From positions 24,738,001 through 24,802,000 of the forward strand of contig NC_065876.1 in assembly GCF_933775445.1 (NCBI RefSeq): a DNA stretch of 64,000 bases. Direction: 5' to 3'. Below, piece by piece: positions 36,108-49,761 of the stretch. The stretch's first letter is position 1. Each line of letters opens with the position of its first letter. This stretch comes from Argentina anserina. Lineage: Eukaryota > Streptophyta > Magnoliopsida > Rosales > Rosaceae. Made by a program: the position numbers and the translations under genes. The notes under the pieces were generated by a model. That model was not told the DNA's origin and made no database searches. It saw nothing but the letters and a program-made list of their open reading frames with translations.

Positions 36108-36890
36108 AGTCTCCCCTCATATTAGTCATGTACGGGAATCTTACCTAATGAAAGAAAGACTATTCATAATTACAATTAAATAGTTAAGTTTCCAATAATA
36201 TGATTTGAAGTACCACAATATATATCTGTTTCTGTTGTGGTATAGAATATAGATTGTGATAAGTACGTAGATTCTTTGTTGCTTAAGAAGCTGGTTATTA
36301 TCTATGAAATGCTTGCATAATTAGTCGTTCCCAAGATATTTGAGCTATATAAAGCATGTGCATCTGGGTATAAACTATAGCTTATATATATACGTAGACG
36401 TTGAAGACTAATTTTAGCAAGAGACCGGAGGAATGATCACGCAATGCGCATGTTAAGCTAAGGACAAATAGAGATTTTAAGTCAGCAATCAATTTAAGAG
36501 AATGATCGATCTTAACAATCCCCTATATATATTAGCTTACATTTTAAATCCCTTTGAATAATATTCTGAGCTAATTTATCGCTTATGTAATACTATATGA
36601 ATTTTCTACGGTACTGGGCGGTTTCCCATACTAGGGAGTTTGCGAATATTTAAGACTATTGGATTGACAATGTATCCAACGGCTATTAATATTATAAAAC
36701 AGATAACTTGTTTACCCCTTAGCATATTTTAAATAATATAACAATTAATTAACGTTTCTTTTATGATGGAAAGAGATAATTAAGCTTCTAAAATAAGGAA
36801 AGAGAGAAATAATATACTTATATCTGAAAATTTTAGTTTCTTTTTTATTTATGGTTATGTTTTGTTTTTTTACCTTTATTTTGGTTTCAA
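36108..36890. other. Intergenic, nothing recognised
   Basis: AT-rich sequence without a conserved frame or clear repeat. Confidence 0.55.
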
Positions 36891-37150
36891 TTTTAGGTCG
36901 AGGTGAGGTTTGGTTTGGTTTATACACCTTGTGTGTTGGGTCTGGCCTAGGATGGCGGTGAGTTGTTGACATGGTTAAATGGTCGCAGCCTCCTAATGAA
37001 GGATGAAACGCAGTGTCACTATATGATTGTCCCTCGAAAACATATTGAGAGAGTGATTTTATTTGTTCTAATGTTGTTTATGTGTTTGGTTGCTTGTGCA
37101 AACATTATGAGATTTAGCTTTCCAATATGTCACTTTTGTAAAGCAAATGG
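36891..37150 (+). repeat. Second copy of the LINE-like 3' segment seen at 52710
   Basis: GTGTTGGGTCTGGCCTAGGA, GCGGTGAGTT, AAATGGTCGCAG and the following text recur in the same order at 52710-52970 at roughly 70% similarity by eye. This copy lacks the poly-A end seen there. Confidence 0.6.
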
Positions 37151-37386
37151 AGCTAAGCTGCATGGGTACGGATACGGGTACGCGGAAGCAAAACGTTTGG
37201 AAACACGGAAGCGTTTTTTTCAAAAAAATTAAGAAGCGGGTACGTTTTGGAAACGTCATAATAAAATAATATATATATATATATATTCTACCAAAAAATA
37301 AACATTATAACAAATTTTTAGTTCAAATAAAAATAGTTTAGTGTTCTACATTTGAAATAACACAAATATTATAAAGAAAACATTAT

Positions 37387-39660
37387 TTAAACATCACCTT
37401 CATTCTCATTGTCTTCAATATTATCAAATAAAACGGCCTCTAATGATGGTTCATAAAGTGAAAGATCTTCAAACTCAAGCCTCCCAAGATTAGTTTCATC
37501 CAATGAATCAAATTAATCACCTCAAACATCCCACATTTGAGTTGGGCCTTCCTTGTAAGATTGACTCCTTTTAGATAAAAGGCGAAGATTGCTATGAACA
37601 AATACCAAATATTCTGCTCTTTGAGGAGCAATCTTGTTTCTTGTTGCAGAATGTATGAACTTTTAAGTACTCCAATTCCTCTCACAACATGAGGATGAAG
37701 AAGGTTGGCCAAGCAACTTGAATGCTAAGGTTTGAAGCCTCGGTGCTGAAGCTCCATGAACTGCCCACCATGTCAAAGGTGGTAAGATGAACCTATCATG
37801 CATAGCATCAACACTACAAAAATCTTCCATGCATAAGGAAAAATTAGAGTATTCCACATTAACTTCTCTGCGCTGATCTGCATCACCAAAATACTTTAGG
37901 ATGCAATTTTTTCTTTCTCTAGTAATCTCAATATCTTGGTGAGGAGCTTTTTGATTGTTATCTTCATTAAGTCATTCTGGACTATAATACCTAAGTAAAG
38001 AACATTACATAATCATCAATAACGAACATGACAAAGAACTTGGACTCAAACTTAATGATATATATCTTAACATATTTATATTCCTACACAAAGCAGTAAC
38101 ATTACATATCTTAACATATACATATCAAATTAATCAATATATGTAATCATAAAGATATTACACATCTTAACATATTTATATTCATACACAAAACAGTTAC
38201 AATACAAAATTAGAGTGCAATACTTACTTGGGGTTTAAAGAATGTGCCATACAATGGGGGGGGGGGTGCTACTCTTGCTCCAACGAGATGTCAACACCTT
38301 ATGCACGGCATTCCAAAAGCTTGATTCCTCGTCTAGTTCATTCCTCTCTTTCTTAAATATCGTTTTTTTCACGTTCTTAATCATATCTTTCCACCACTCA
38401 TAAGCTAAATGGAGAGACGGCCTATCAGTGTCTGCATGTCTAATCATACTATAGATGGGCTCAGTAAATGACAAAACATAGTCAAAATCATCCCAAAACT
38501 TCTCATCTAATGGTATCTTTTTCACACCACTAGCCTTGTTTACATCATCATCTCTGTAACTATCTCATTTATGATTGATTACCATTTGTTGCAAACCAGA
38601 TTTTATCTTCCTAAATCTCCTGAACATCACAAGTGTAGAGGCAAACCTAGTTGAAGCAATTGTCAAGAGCTTAAGACCACAATGCTCTGTAAACATCACC
38701 AACCTCATTGAATGATTCATTATGAAATTTCTAACATATGAAACATCATTAGAAAGAGGCCCTATCCAACTACAAGCAGCATATACATCATCATTATTTC
38801 TTGTTTGCAGCGAAGGTGCACATATATTTTTCACGGCAAGGTTCAAGGTATGGACTACACATGTTGTCCAAAAGATGGAAGGATACTTTTCTGATATAAG
38901 TGCACCGGCTCTTACACAATTAGAAGCATTGTCGGTGACTATTTGAATCACATTTTCATGACCAACTGCCTTTATGCTTTCTATAATCAATTCGGCAACC
39001 TTCTCACCCGTTTTCACTTCCCCCTGGCTATTTATTGCTCTCAACATCATTGGACCACTCTCATTTGCAGCAATCATGTTAAAGATAGGTCTTCTTTGTG
39101 GATCCGACCAGCCGTCACTACATATACTCACCCCCTTAGTTTTCCATGTATCCTTGAGTGGCTGCATATGCAATTCAATGTTCTTTCTTTCCTTTTGAAG
39201 AAGTGTAGTCCTTAATGCATTATAACCGGGTGGAATATATCCTGAAATGGTAGAAGCATGCACATATGAATTGCGGTAATGAGGGTTTCTTGCAAGGTTA
39301 AAAGCCAAACCTCCAGTGTAGAACATTCTTGCTATCTCACCATCACATTGCTCCCTAGCATTATTATGAAATGCTCTTTCCAAAGCTGAACCCATTCCCT
39401 TTCTCTTCTTTGACTCAACTTCACTTGATGTTGGAACACTATAACTCATATCATAGTCAAGTGAAGAACTAGAAGCTTTCCTTGATGAAGAAGGCAAAAG
39501 AACTGATCTAGGGACAATACTTTTCACTCTCTCCTTGCACTCATTCACTAACTTTCTCATAATTTCTACGAACTCACATAATTGATCTCGAAAAATCGGG
39601 TCATTACAAAGCTGTTGTGAGAGTGCAAATTTTTTATATTTTTCAACAACATGTTGATGT
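37387..39660 (-). pseudogene. hAT-family transposase, nearly full length, broken
   Basis: The longest intact part (39560-38565, 331 codons) carries the DUF659 block GVSICSDGWSDPQRRPIFNMI and the IVTDNASNCVRAG and WTTCVVHTLNLAVKNI motifs of plant hAT transposases. Downstream pieces continue through EPIYSMIRHADTDRPSLH to the C-terminal dimerisation domain (WWAVHGASAPRLQTLAFKLLGQPSSSSCCERNWST, then FIHSATRN and HSNLRLLS). Breaks are a TGA at about 38565 where the frame resumes directly, a frameshift at a ten-G run near 38260, a TGA near 37980 after a plausible intron (about 37993-38225), and TGA plus TAA near 37530. The frame extends upstream of the first ATG to about 39660, but the BED zinc finger is absent. 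No terminal repeats were found. Confidence 0.88.
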
Positions 39661-42600
39661 TAAAACGGTAATTTTATTTTGATTTTATTAATTTACTCCA
39701 ATTACCTGTAGACAATATAACAACTGTGACAACAATTTTGTTGTTAATGTAGTAAGTTATTTTATTTTTATTATTAATGTTAGATTACTAAACAATTTAC
39801 CACAACGCACAACTTTTGATATCAAGATGGTAATGTTTGTTCTAGTTGTAGTAAGTACTTCTAAAACTACATTATTTACAAGGTTATCAACTATTTTGCA
39901 ATTTTGAAGATTATTGTGTTACAAGAATGATAAAACTAATATTAGACTAAAAGATACATAAGTACTCTATTTCATAAAATGGTGTATATATGTTTTCAAT
40001 TTGATACCAAGGTTCTCCATTTGATAAAATTTTTCTAATTATGATATTTACGTCTTTAATTACCACTCATTACAATAACTACAATAAAAGCATGTGATCA
40101 GAAGTCGTAATTTAAGTTCTAGTCAGTGTAATTATTATTTGACAATACTAGTTACATGGTTTTGAACATTTTTCATATCAACAACGCACGTGTTGTTAAT
40201 ATGATAAATTTCATTTACATGTGCCAACTTTTAATTGGTTAATCTGTTAACTAATTCAATCGTTTTCTAATATATTAACTTATTAAAATAAAAAAAATAA
40301 AAAAGTGAAGATACGATATACATCGAGTACCATAGACGACGGTTACGTGCATATGCAATCTTAAACTAGGCACTTTAATACAGATTTAAAGGAGTTGTTA
40401 AACGACACAAAGAGAACTGTTGATTAGAAAAGGGTTTATTCCAAAGGGGTTCGGTTAAAAAATAAACATATATGCATGCCCTGTATGATATACCGAAGGG
40501 CTTTAGGAAAATCTGGGTTGGCAAGCATTTGATTGCCATTGCCAATCATTTGCCAATTGCCATAAACAGTTGTATCAATGAATTGAAATGCTTGAACTAA
40601 TAACGAAGATCGTGATTCAGCTAACCTTCGTTATTGATTCAAACTGGGTTAAAATGATATAATGCTAGTATTGTTGTCCGAAATATAGCTAGAACATAAC
40701 GAAGGTTTTGATTCAGCGAAGGCTAGAACCCTAAGATCGCCAATGCTTGTCATGGTCTGTATCTGTATCTGCTGTATGTCATTCTCCTAATAAAGAAGAT
40801 TGAAGAATATGATATTGTTGTCGATATGTACGTCCATTTATTTTCCGTGAACCTGGTAATGAATATGTGTTTAATGTGATATGTATGTCGATATGTACAA
40901 TCGGATCAATTAGGTGCGTCCCAAATTGTCGGGACTGGAATTTCTCTACCTTTAGGACTCTGTGGAGCTGCCCATTGACAATCTCTCATTGGCATCCAAT
41001 GCCTGTACATGTTTAATGTGAAGTGTGGCCAACAACTCAATTAGACCAGGAATTGGAAAACCTATTATGCACCTGAGTAGATGCATAAAGTAATGTTACA
41101 TTGAACTTGAATCCCTTTCTCAACCAATTTGCTTCCACAATTAGGGGAAGCCTGTCTAACATAACATAATTAATCATCTCAATTCCAATTCAGCTAGCAC
41201 ACTACTTCAACAAATAAATCTTTCCCTGCGCCCATATGGCCATATATCGATCTTTTTTATATATCCATCAACTCAGCCATAAACCTAGGCTTACCTAAAC
41301 ATGCAGCATGCAAGTATACTTCTTACTAGAATTTTCTAAATTAATTTGCAAGGGTATACATTAATTGACTAATTCTGATGAATTAGTCACCCTAACCCAT
41401 TGTTCGTCTTTATATTGGGAGGCCTTATAGTTGATCTGTTTCCCCCTTCTTCTTTTTTAAAAGAATTTTACGTCTGGTTTAGTCTTTCACGAATCACGAC
41501 CCTTCATTGGCATGGGGCAGTTAACTTGAAGCTAAGTATGTGCGTAGGTCTACATCCTTACATATTCATCTATGGGAAACTATGGGTTAGTAGTGACCAG
41601 TGATCTTAGCTCACTAACATGAGTGACATACGCATATAGAAATACCCTACAAAATGGGAACTGGATTCATCTTAGTTGCCTCTTAAGAATCGAATGAGCA
41701 ATGTTATAGGTCTTACCAAATCAACCTAGTTAAATTGATGAAGTTGTCCCCGCACTGATGTTGGATGAAGTACGTTTGACTCAACTGCCAATCTAATTAA
41801 TTTGTTCAATGATACTCGCTACTTGTTTTGGCTCTTTGTCACCCAGTATGAACAGAAGAAATAGTTTTAGTTCCTAAAAGGCTAAAACAAAACAAAAGGG
41901 TATAATGAACATGCAACTTCATGTATTAATATGATGCATATCATTGTTCCATTATTTCTCATGTAATCTTCAACGCATCATCACCTCTATAGGTTTTGTT
42001 TATAGATGGCTTTGTGACGGTTGCTTCCATTTCTTAAATTACCACCCTACGTCTAATTAAGAACAAATCAAGAAATAAAATTAAATGAAAACTTAATGTC
42101 GACAATGCCCTTTTAATACTTCCATCAAGAGTCTGGAGCTCAGCTGCTAGGTCGAGAGCATATGTACGTTGTGAAATGGTTTAAACTTAAAACTAACAAC
42201 ATTTGCAAAAGTTAAGAAGTCCCACTCAATAATATCACCAATATTAACTGCATAGCGTCAATAATTTCACTAGATGACAAGTTAGAACATGCCATGTAGT
42301 TTTTCTCTTTGCTGTGGACCTTATAGGTGGTAGATCGTAACAGAAGACTGGGTAACTCCAAGCAATCCTAGTTAACGATCGAACTAAAAGAAAAAAAGGC
42401 TAATTGCTTGAAACCAAAGATGAACTTGGGTTCGAATAAACAAGAAGGCTAATTGCTTGAAATCAAAGATTACAGAAGCAGAGAGAGAGAGAGAGAGTAA
42501 CCGTTATGAGTTTCAGCAGTCATCGACTTCAACATTATGCAGAAAATTAAGTGCAGAATTATTGGTAACATGTATTTATATATATTAATATATAAAAGAT

Positions 42601-43797
42601 TGAAGCGTAGATAGACGCGGCTTTTGATGATCGTTGTTTGTGTGAATCAGTCATGAGTCAGTAGTGACCAGTGAAACTGTGGAACTGAATAATGCACGCA
42701 TGGCTGGTTTGGCAAATGAACTTATTGTTTTCTTGGCGAGAAAGGACTCGTGAACCACTGACTGACCTTTTTTTTGGCAATTGCTTTCTCTTCTCATCAC
42801 TCACTGCTAATTCGATCAGTGCTTATGGATCTAAAGTTACACAACTTTTAAAGCTTCGATTGCTGTGCATCAACCTTCATGCAGTCATATATAATGGTAA
42901 AACTAGTAAGTTTGACCTAGCTAAACCCTAATTAAACATATGTGTCGACATTTGTTAGTTCCGATCGAGTCGTATATGACAGACTTGCAAGTGTTAGTGA
43001 CTTAGTGTCTTCGAATTATTAGAGTTGTGTTGATCGATCGAATTCATCTCAAAGCGGGGGAGGTTTTGCTATTGCAGAAATTGATCACAAACTCCCTTCT
43101 AATCATTTGATATTTGAGAGCTAACAATTTAATTAGGATAAAAATTACGAGACAAACTATTCTGGAAAAACTCAATCAATAAGCTATTAGAGTAAAAGGA
43201 TGCAACAATAGTCGATCTTAATCATCAACAGCAGTGAATGCCAATTGATGTCGAGATCGGATGAGTGACTGATTGTCCTTCCGCGCGCGAGCATAGTGCG
43301 AGTAGCTAATTAAATGCATCACCCCCAACGTACATTGTTAGATTTCTGATGGTGAATACCAAAGAATTTGGCCAGTGTTCAATTGAATCATTCTTGACAT
43401 GAGAATATATTTGGTGGGTCATACTTGCAAAGTTCCATGTCCAATTCTTATTAGAGATTGACGTCATGCAAGAATTAAAACGATAGATAGCCTGCTCAGA
43501 TCAGCATCAAAGAAAAACCCCAGAATTGACACTATTGATCAACTTGTACCAGCTCGCCAAAGTAACGATGGAAACAGTACTACACCTCACTTTCTCATGG
43601 GTCTATTATGCCGCAACTCACAGACTACTTCCGATCAAAAAAAAATTCAGACTACTACATATCAAACACAAGAGTCACACGTATAGTCGCTAAAGAAAAG
43701 GAGCAGGTTCTTCTTAAGGGCAAAAATTTAGACCTACATAGAAGCAAAAAACTGCACTATGGAGCCGTAGTTTACTGTAGCAGTGCTGGCTAGGGTT

Positions 43798-43843
<46 letters not shown>

Positions 43844-45840
43844 TCTCTAAATGGTGGTGCTTGCTACGTACCAAACAAAGCATAAGACGACAAAAACTAG
43901 AGAGAGACAAAACCAACTGAGTCATTGAGAGAGAGAATCAAAAGTGGTTTTGGGAGATGATCTCACCACCACATTTGGGATATTGTGGGCTGTCTAAGCA
44001 GTATTGTATTCTGTGTGATGTGCATGGAGAGAGACGAAACCCGGAAACCGCCTTTTCTGGGGAAAACTGCCTTTGAAAAACCGCTCTGTGTCGGGGTGGT
44101 GGGGAGAAGCTGGCCTCGGTTTTCTCTCGGACCTCCACCCATTCATCGCTATGCTTTGATTAATTAGGCTTAATAATTAAATTAAAACTAATTAATCTGT
44201 CTATACTCGTCTACTAGACGTTAATTAATCCCTTTCAAATCTTCTCATATACGTACGTTTCTTGATGTTAACTTCAATTTGTTTTGATTAGCCTGTTCAA
44301 TGCATTCGCAACTATGGATTTTTAATCTCACACACCAACTGATCGATTCAATACAATAAAAATAGATCTATCTTTGATCTCCTAGCTCGAATGGTGTCAA
44401 GTGAATACCACCGGCCGTAAACCCTCGTTTATATGACCATCGTTATCGATCAGATACTATTTACGTATCTTTAGCTCAGTTGTTTTCTGCAAAGTTACCA
44501 TGTATAGCTAATTAACCTAGTAATTCTTTTCAATCTTTTGGACTTGTTATAAGCTGCTTAGTACGTCTTTTATACTACGAGTTCAAGCGTTCATGAGTAT
44601 TTCATACAGTACGTAGTATATATATAACAAAATAGTTATGCACTTTTTCTTTGGTCAAAAATGGTTATGCATGCACTTGAGTCTTCCACAAAGTTTCGTG
44701 TTAAAAGGGTAATGCATTCTTGAGAAATTAAAAGAATATTAAATTAATTAAGTCTCTATCGCCAGAAACTTTTACTCGCATTGCAGCTTGGTCATTTTAG
44801 CAAATTTGACTGAATGCTCCGGTCTAACTATAGTACGAGAAAGTGCAGTAACTTTGCTCTTTCACGTTTACCCCATTAAAACGAATCATTACGAGCGACG
44901 TCGCTTTTGGAATGATAAAGGAATGCTTTACATTTGAATGTGAAATTTTTTGAAGTGCATTGGCTCTCTCTAGGATTTTATGTTTTCCCTTCAATTAATG
45001 GTTTGATCACGCACTTCGATTCCATATATAGATATCAATTTAATGCATATATAAACCAAGAATATGAATTTTGAAGATCTTGTTTTGGCTTGCGAAAGTC
45101 CTGCCATTGTTTTCTTGATCGATCTTACTATAGATTGCCTTAGTCATCAGGTTCACAACACCTCAGTGAAAGAATCGAGTATCTTCTATGCGAATGTGAC
45201 TATGTTACAGAGCGCATGATAATGTTCCACATAAGATATATTGATCGAAATTTTGTGCCTTCCTCTGTAAGTCATATGACTCATATCTCCTTTCAAGTGC
45301 CACCGATCATTAATCTTAATCGTATAGTTTTAGTACATATCATCATAAACATATAAATTCCTCCACGTTTGATGAATTTTTAATGTTCTTTTATCAACAG
45401 AGTCACTTGAATAAAAAACAATAGGTCACCTCTCCTGTTTTCAATCATGATTCTATTTCAATGCAAACCGTGTACACCTAGATTTGTACTTTTTATATAA
45501 ACAAAAACCTTCCGGTCAGCAGGAAAATGGATAATTAACTTCCCATATCATTTTCTTCATTCCTCTATATATGAAAGGACCGGGTTGATCCTACTAATTA
45601 AATCATAATTAATCTCTAGCTTAAGAGTAACCAGCTGCATGAATACTAGGTTACTAAGCTTAGCCAGACTCTTTCCACGTGTATATAATTCTTCTTTTGA
45701 ACAAATTTTGTCATATCTTATGGAGAAATTCTTATGTACGCTAACCGCACCACCTGTCATATACCCTTCCAATAAACAATGGACATATGTTAACTTTATT
45801 CTCATTCTTTCTCTTCCCCCTTTGTTTACCCAATAGAGAG
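39661..45840. other. Intergenic, with CT/GA microsatellites
   Basis: No gene recognised over about 6 kb. Simple repeats include (GA)n near 42480-42498 and a 50-bp CT tract at 43801-43848. Open frames near the CT tract are low-complexity artefacts. Confidence 0.6.
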
Positions 45841-45870
45841 AGAGAGAGATTCAGTTCAATCTGCAACTGA

Positions 45871-46044
45871 ATGAATCAACAAGGGCGTCATCAGAAACAT
45901 GCCAAAACCCTGACTCAACAGTCAACCCCCACCATGCCCCTCCTCCATGTTGACGACACCTGCTTCTCCGTCGCCAACGCCGACGGGACTCGGATTTCGC
46001 ATCTGCAAAAGGATTTCAAGAGAGAGACCCTCATTTTTATTTAG
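45871..46044 (+). CDS. Unrecognised 57-codon frame, GC-richer than surroundings
   Basis: Begins MNQQGRHQKHAKTL and contains LLHVDDTCFSVANADGTRI. No domain, signal peptide or membrane segment was recognised. It stands out because the local GC content rises in exactly this stretch, as in an exon or a captured gene fragment. It could equally be chance. Confidence 0.2.
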   Translation: MNQQGRHQKHAKTLTQQSTPTMPLLHVDDTCFSVANADGTRISHLQKDFKRETLIFI

Positions 46045-46280
46045 TTCTCTCAAAATCACACAGGCAAACAACAAGAAGAGAAGGAGCTGGAGAAATTAAG
46101 GGTCATGGACTGTCGTTCGTTTTGGTTTGATCGGATTGTCTTGCCGAGTTCTTCTTTTTGTCTAGTAGCATTGGATGTGAATTGGGGTTAATAATGATTA
46201 AGTTTTGTAGCTTAGAAACGCCATGATATAATTAAGAGAGAAGAAAGGTCTATGATTGAGACTTTGGTAGCAATACAATA

Positions 46281-47355
46281 GAGTTTTTTTCACCAACAGT
46301 CCCTCAATTCTGGTGTACCTACCAATGTGATACCTCAACTCTTAATCGTACCAATGTGATACCCAGACTCTAGTATTGCTATCATTGAAGTACTTCCGTC
46401 AGTTTTTTTCAACTTTTCCGTCATCTTGATGACGTGGCAAGTACGTGAGGCCCACAAAGAGAGTTAAAAGACAAAATTAACCCCATCTGAGAGGAGCAAT
46501 GTTTTTTCCGCCCTTTACCTTGAGAAAGACACCCAACAATTCCAATTTTGGCGCCAATTTTCTCTCCATACTCCATAATTTGTGTCTCTTATCTAAACTA
46601 AAGAACTACCGCCAACCAGTCGACCACAATCTGATAAAACCTAGATCAATCTCATTTTCTATTTTTACCCTAGCACTTGTTAAACTAACAGAATAAATAT
46701 AGAAATTTATATGGAACATCTCATTTCTACAATCTCATAAGAATATAGAAACACATAACTTAACGAAATTCAAATACATGTTTAAGTACCATTAGTTGCC
46801 ACCTTTTATGTTGATCTGCCATGATTTTTGCTTGTAAGAACCATTGGTACTTAAACATGTAGTTGAATTTCGTTAAGTTATGTGTTTCTATATTCTTATG
46901 AGATTGTGGAAATGAGATGTTCCATATAAATTTCTATATTTATTCTGTTAGTTTAACAAGTGCTAGGGTAAAAATAGAAAATGAGATTGATCTAGGTTTT
47001 ATCAGATTGTGGTCGACTGGTTGGCGGTAGTTCTTTAGTTTAGATAAGAGACACAAATTAAGGAGTATGGAGGGAAAATTGGCGCCAAAATTGGAATTGT
47101 TGGGTGTCTTTCTCAAGGTAAAGGGCGGGAAAAACATTGCTCCTCTCATATGGGGTTAATTTTGTCTTTTAACCCTTTTTGTGGGCCTCACATACTTGCC
47201 ACGTCACCAAGATGACGGAAAAGTTAAAAAAAACTAACGGAAGTACTTCAATGATAGCAATACTAGAGTCTGGGTATCACATTGGTACGATTAAGAGTTG
47301 AGGTATCACATTGGTAGGTACACCAGAGTTGAGGGACTGTTGGTGAAAAAAACTC
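46281..47355. mobile_element. Foldback element with 510-bp arms (Mutator-type TSD)
   Basis: Arms 46281-46790 and 46846-47355 are equal in length and mutually reverse-complementary, with about 13 mismatches and no gaps by eye, separated by a 55-bp spacer. The outer end reads GAGTTTTTTTCACCAACAG. An identical 9-bp AATACAATA flanks the element (46272-46280, 47356-47364), as Mutator-type insertion produces. There is no transposase; the mirrored 65-69-codon open frame in each arm is a by-product. Any transcript crossing it would fold into a near-perfect long hairpin. Confidence 0.92.
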
Positions 47356-47364
47356 AATACAATA

Positions 47365-49761
47365 TGATTGTCTCTTCTTGTTAATCTGGGAACAAAAGAG
47401 GAAGAAGATGGTGAGGGAACTATGCTGAGACACGTGTCGACTTTTTATTGAATGGGTATACGACATGTGGTATGGTTAGCGCAAGAAAGAATTTCTCTAT
47501 TTTATGAGTACATGTGGCTTTCTTCACCTTTTTTGGTTCATCGACTTAATTGGTTAATTAAGAAAATAGAATATAAATAAATTTGTCGTTTATTCTTACT
47601 CTGTTTAATTTATTTTCACCTCATAAAAAAATATCAAGTATTTTTTTTCTGAACAAATTTATAACTATGATTATTATAAAATACACTTATAATTTATTTG
47701 TGAGTTAGACATAAAATAGACACAATAGAGTTGGATGACAAATTTGTTTCTAAACAAAATGCTCAGATCAAATAGTCTTAGATTTTCTTTTTTTTGTCAT
47801 TGCATAAAAAAACCAAAACAATTCTGGTTGCAACCTTGGATACGTTCGACTAGATCCAACTATATATTTAGGGGCGGTAGTGTATTCGATGTGCAGACAC
47901 TAGCGCAATTTAATGCTCCGTTTGACACATGACTTGTGACTTTTTACATCAAACTAATATTTTCTTTCCATTTTCCATGTTTACCCTCTTTTATTTATTC
48001 TCTCTCATCCGTTCTGGTTGCTCACTTCTTGTGAGTACATCGATGTCTTTATTGTTTGCTCCAATTATGTCTTTGATAGACTGCAAGCATCTTGTTCCAA
48101 GTTAATCATGATCTACAATTGCTATCACAAGCCATGGAATGGGATAAATCTATCTCCATCGAAACTCAGGCTAGAAAATAACATGCAAGGTACTTATTAT
48201 TTTAAATAAGCCTGAAAAACTTCAAGGGTTTACGCCACTGTTGTCCAAATTCGTCAAATCAGGAAGGCTTTTGTGGTGTTTTGTGCTGTTTTGGGCTACT
48301 TTGCACTTTTCAGAAGAAATAGTAATGCTACTCCAGACCAAATTGACTGAAAATTTCTTGGCTGATTTTGGTGGGTGCGCGGGAGAGAGAGGGAAAAAAA
48401 AAAGACAGATTATACGAACGATTAATTATTAACTTAACCTAGTTGTTTATAAAGATGTGTGAAAAACCACGTGTTACACATTCTTTAGTGCACACCGTTA
48501 AAATAGAAGATGCATTGAATCTGTTTCCTTTAAGGGCTTATTAATTGTCACCCTTACTTGTTTTCTGGCTATGCAGGCTTAAACCTTTTTGTTAAGCTTA
48601 AAACCAGCAACAGGATTATGGAATAAGTTATTTTCGATGATGGGATTATGGAATACGTTAAATTCTTTCCAAACATACTCAGATGTACACTGGCCGGTGT
48701 ATATATTTTTATAAGAATATAGACAAAAATTGAAAACATAAATTAGTTAGCCCTTGCATGGCTACTGCAGACTTGCAGAGTCCTGTCCATCTGCAAATTA
48801 ACGCTCCACTGAGACATAGCTTACATACACATGGTATATGGAACGTAAGAGAATTATAATCGAGTATCTTAATACATTTTTTTCGACAATTATTTGGACA
48901 AAAAATTATTCAGACATGTCTGAAGAGATTTGAGACTTATGGAAAATCATTTACGAGGTGCATATAAAATATATTCTGCTGAAGAAAGTGAAATTAATGA
49001 GTGCTAGTAATCAAGTAGCCAGTCAACCAAGTTCATCACAATCATCAGTAGTAATCATTCATGCAGTCTTATTCGACAAGGTAATATGATCTTTAGGACA
49101 ACGTACGTATATAAACATCTAGCTTATATATACTTTTCTTCTACAAATACGAATCCTAACGAGGGAATAGTCAATAGTGTACCTCAATATTCATGCACCG
49201 TAGCATCACTACTTCACTAGCATGCATCTAAAACACCGATGTGTTGGTTTTTAACTAACCCATTCATACAAAACGGCTCTAGCTAGCTTCCTTTGTGTCC
49301 GTGAGTGTTTGCATATACAAGGTGCATGGCACCATTATCAGACTTGAAAACAAAGATACAATATGTCACTAGCTACATATCTGAGAAGTGAGAAGTCAAA
49401 CCCTGTACCACCATTTTGGATGGGGCTGCGTGTCTCCACCCTCGAGTTTTCATTTCTGTTCAGATTCCGAGCTTACCAACCATGAAAAATTCCTAATACA
49501 AACAACACGATAGAGGTAACAACCAACTTATGGATAAATAAATAAAAACCTAATTTGTCTTCTGTGTAAATCAATCAAGTAGCTGGCTACCTAGAGTGGT
49601 CGACAATTGCTGAAGAACCAGTGACACTACCTTTGTTTTTGTTTTTGCCGGAGTAGTGGTGATAGTGAGTTAGTAATTAGGGCAATGGGAACCCTACATG
49701 CACAATATCAATATGTATGTGCATTCCCTTGTATGTGTAATGATAATTAATGTATTGGTCA
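47365..49761. other. Intergenic, nothing recognised
   Basis: AT-rich, no conserved frame or clear repeat. Several short frames lack domains. Confidence 0.6.

Noticed and set aside
38722..39215. Plus-strand open frames of 74-90 codons
   Set aside because: Antisense shadows of the hAT transposase reading frame.
43734..43925. 63-codon frame with Arg-Glu repeats
   Set aside because: It is the translation of a CT microsatellite.
46499..47149. Two mirrored frames of 65 and 69 codons, near-identical proteins
   Set aside because: They are the same sequence read from the two arms of the foldback element, not duplicated genes.
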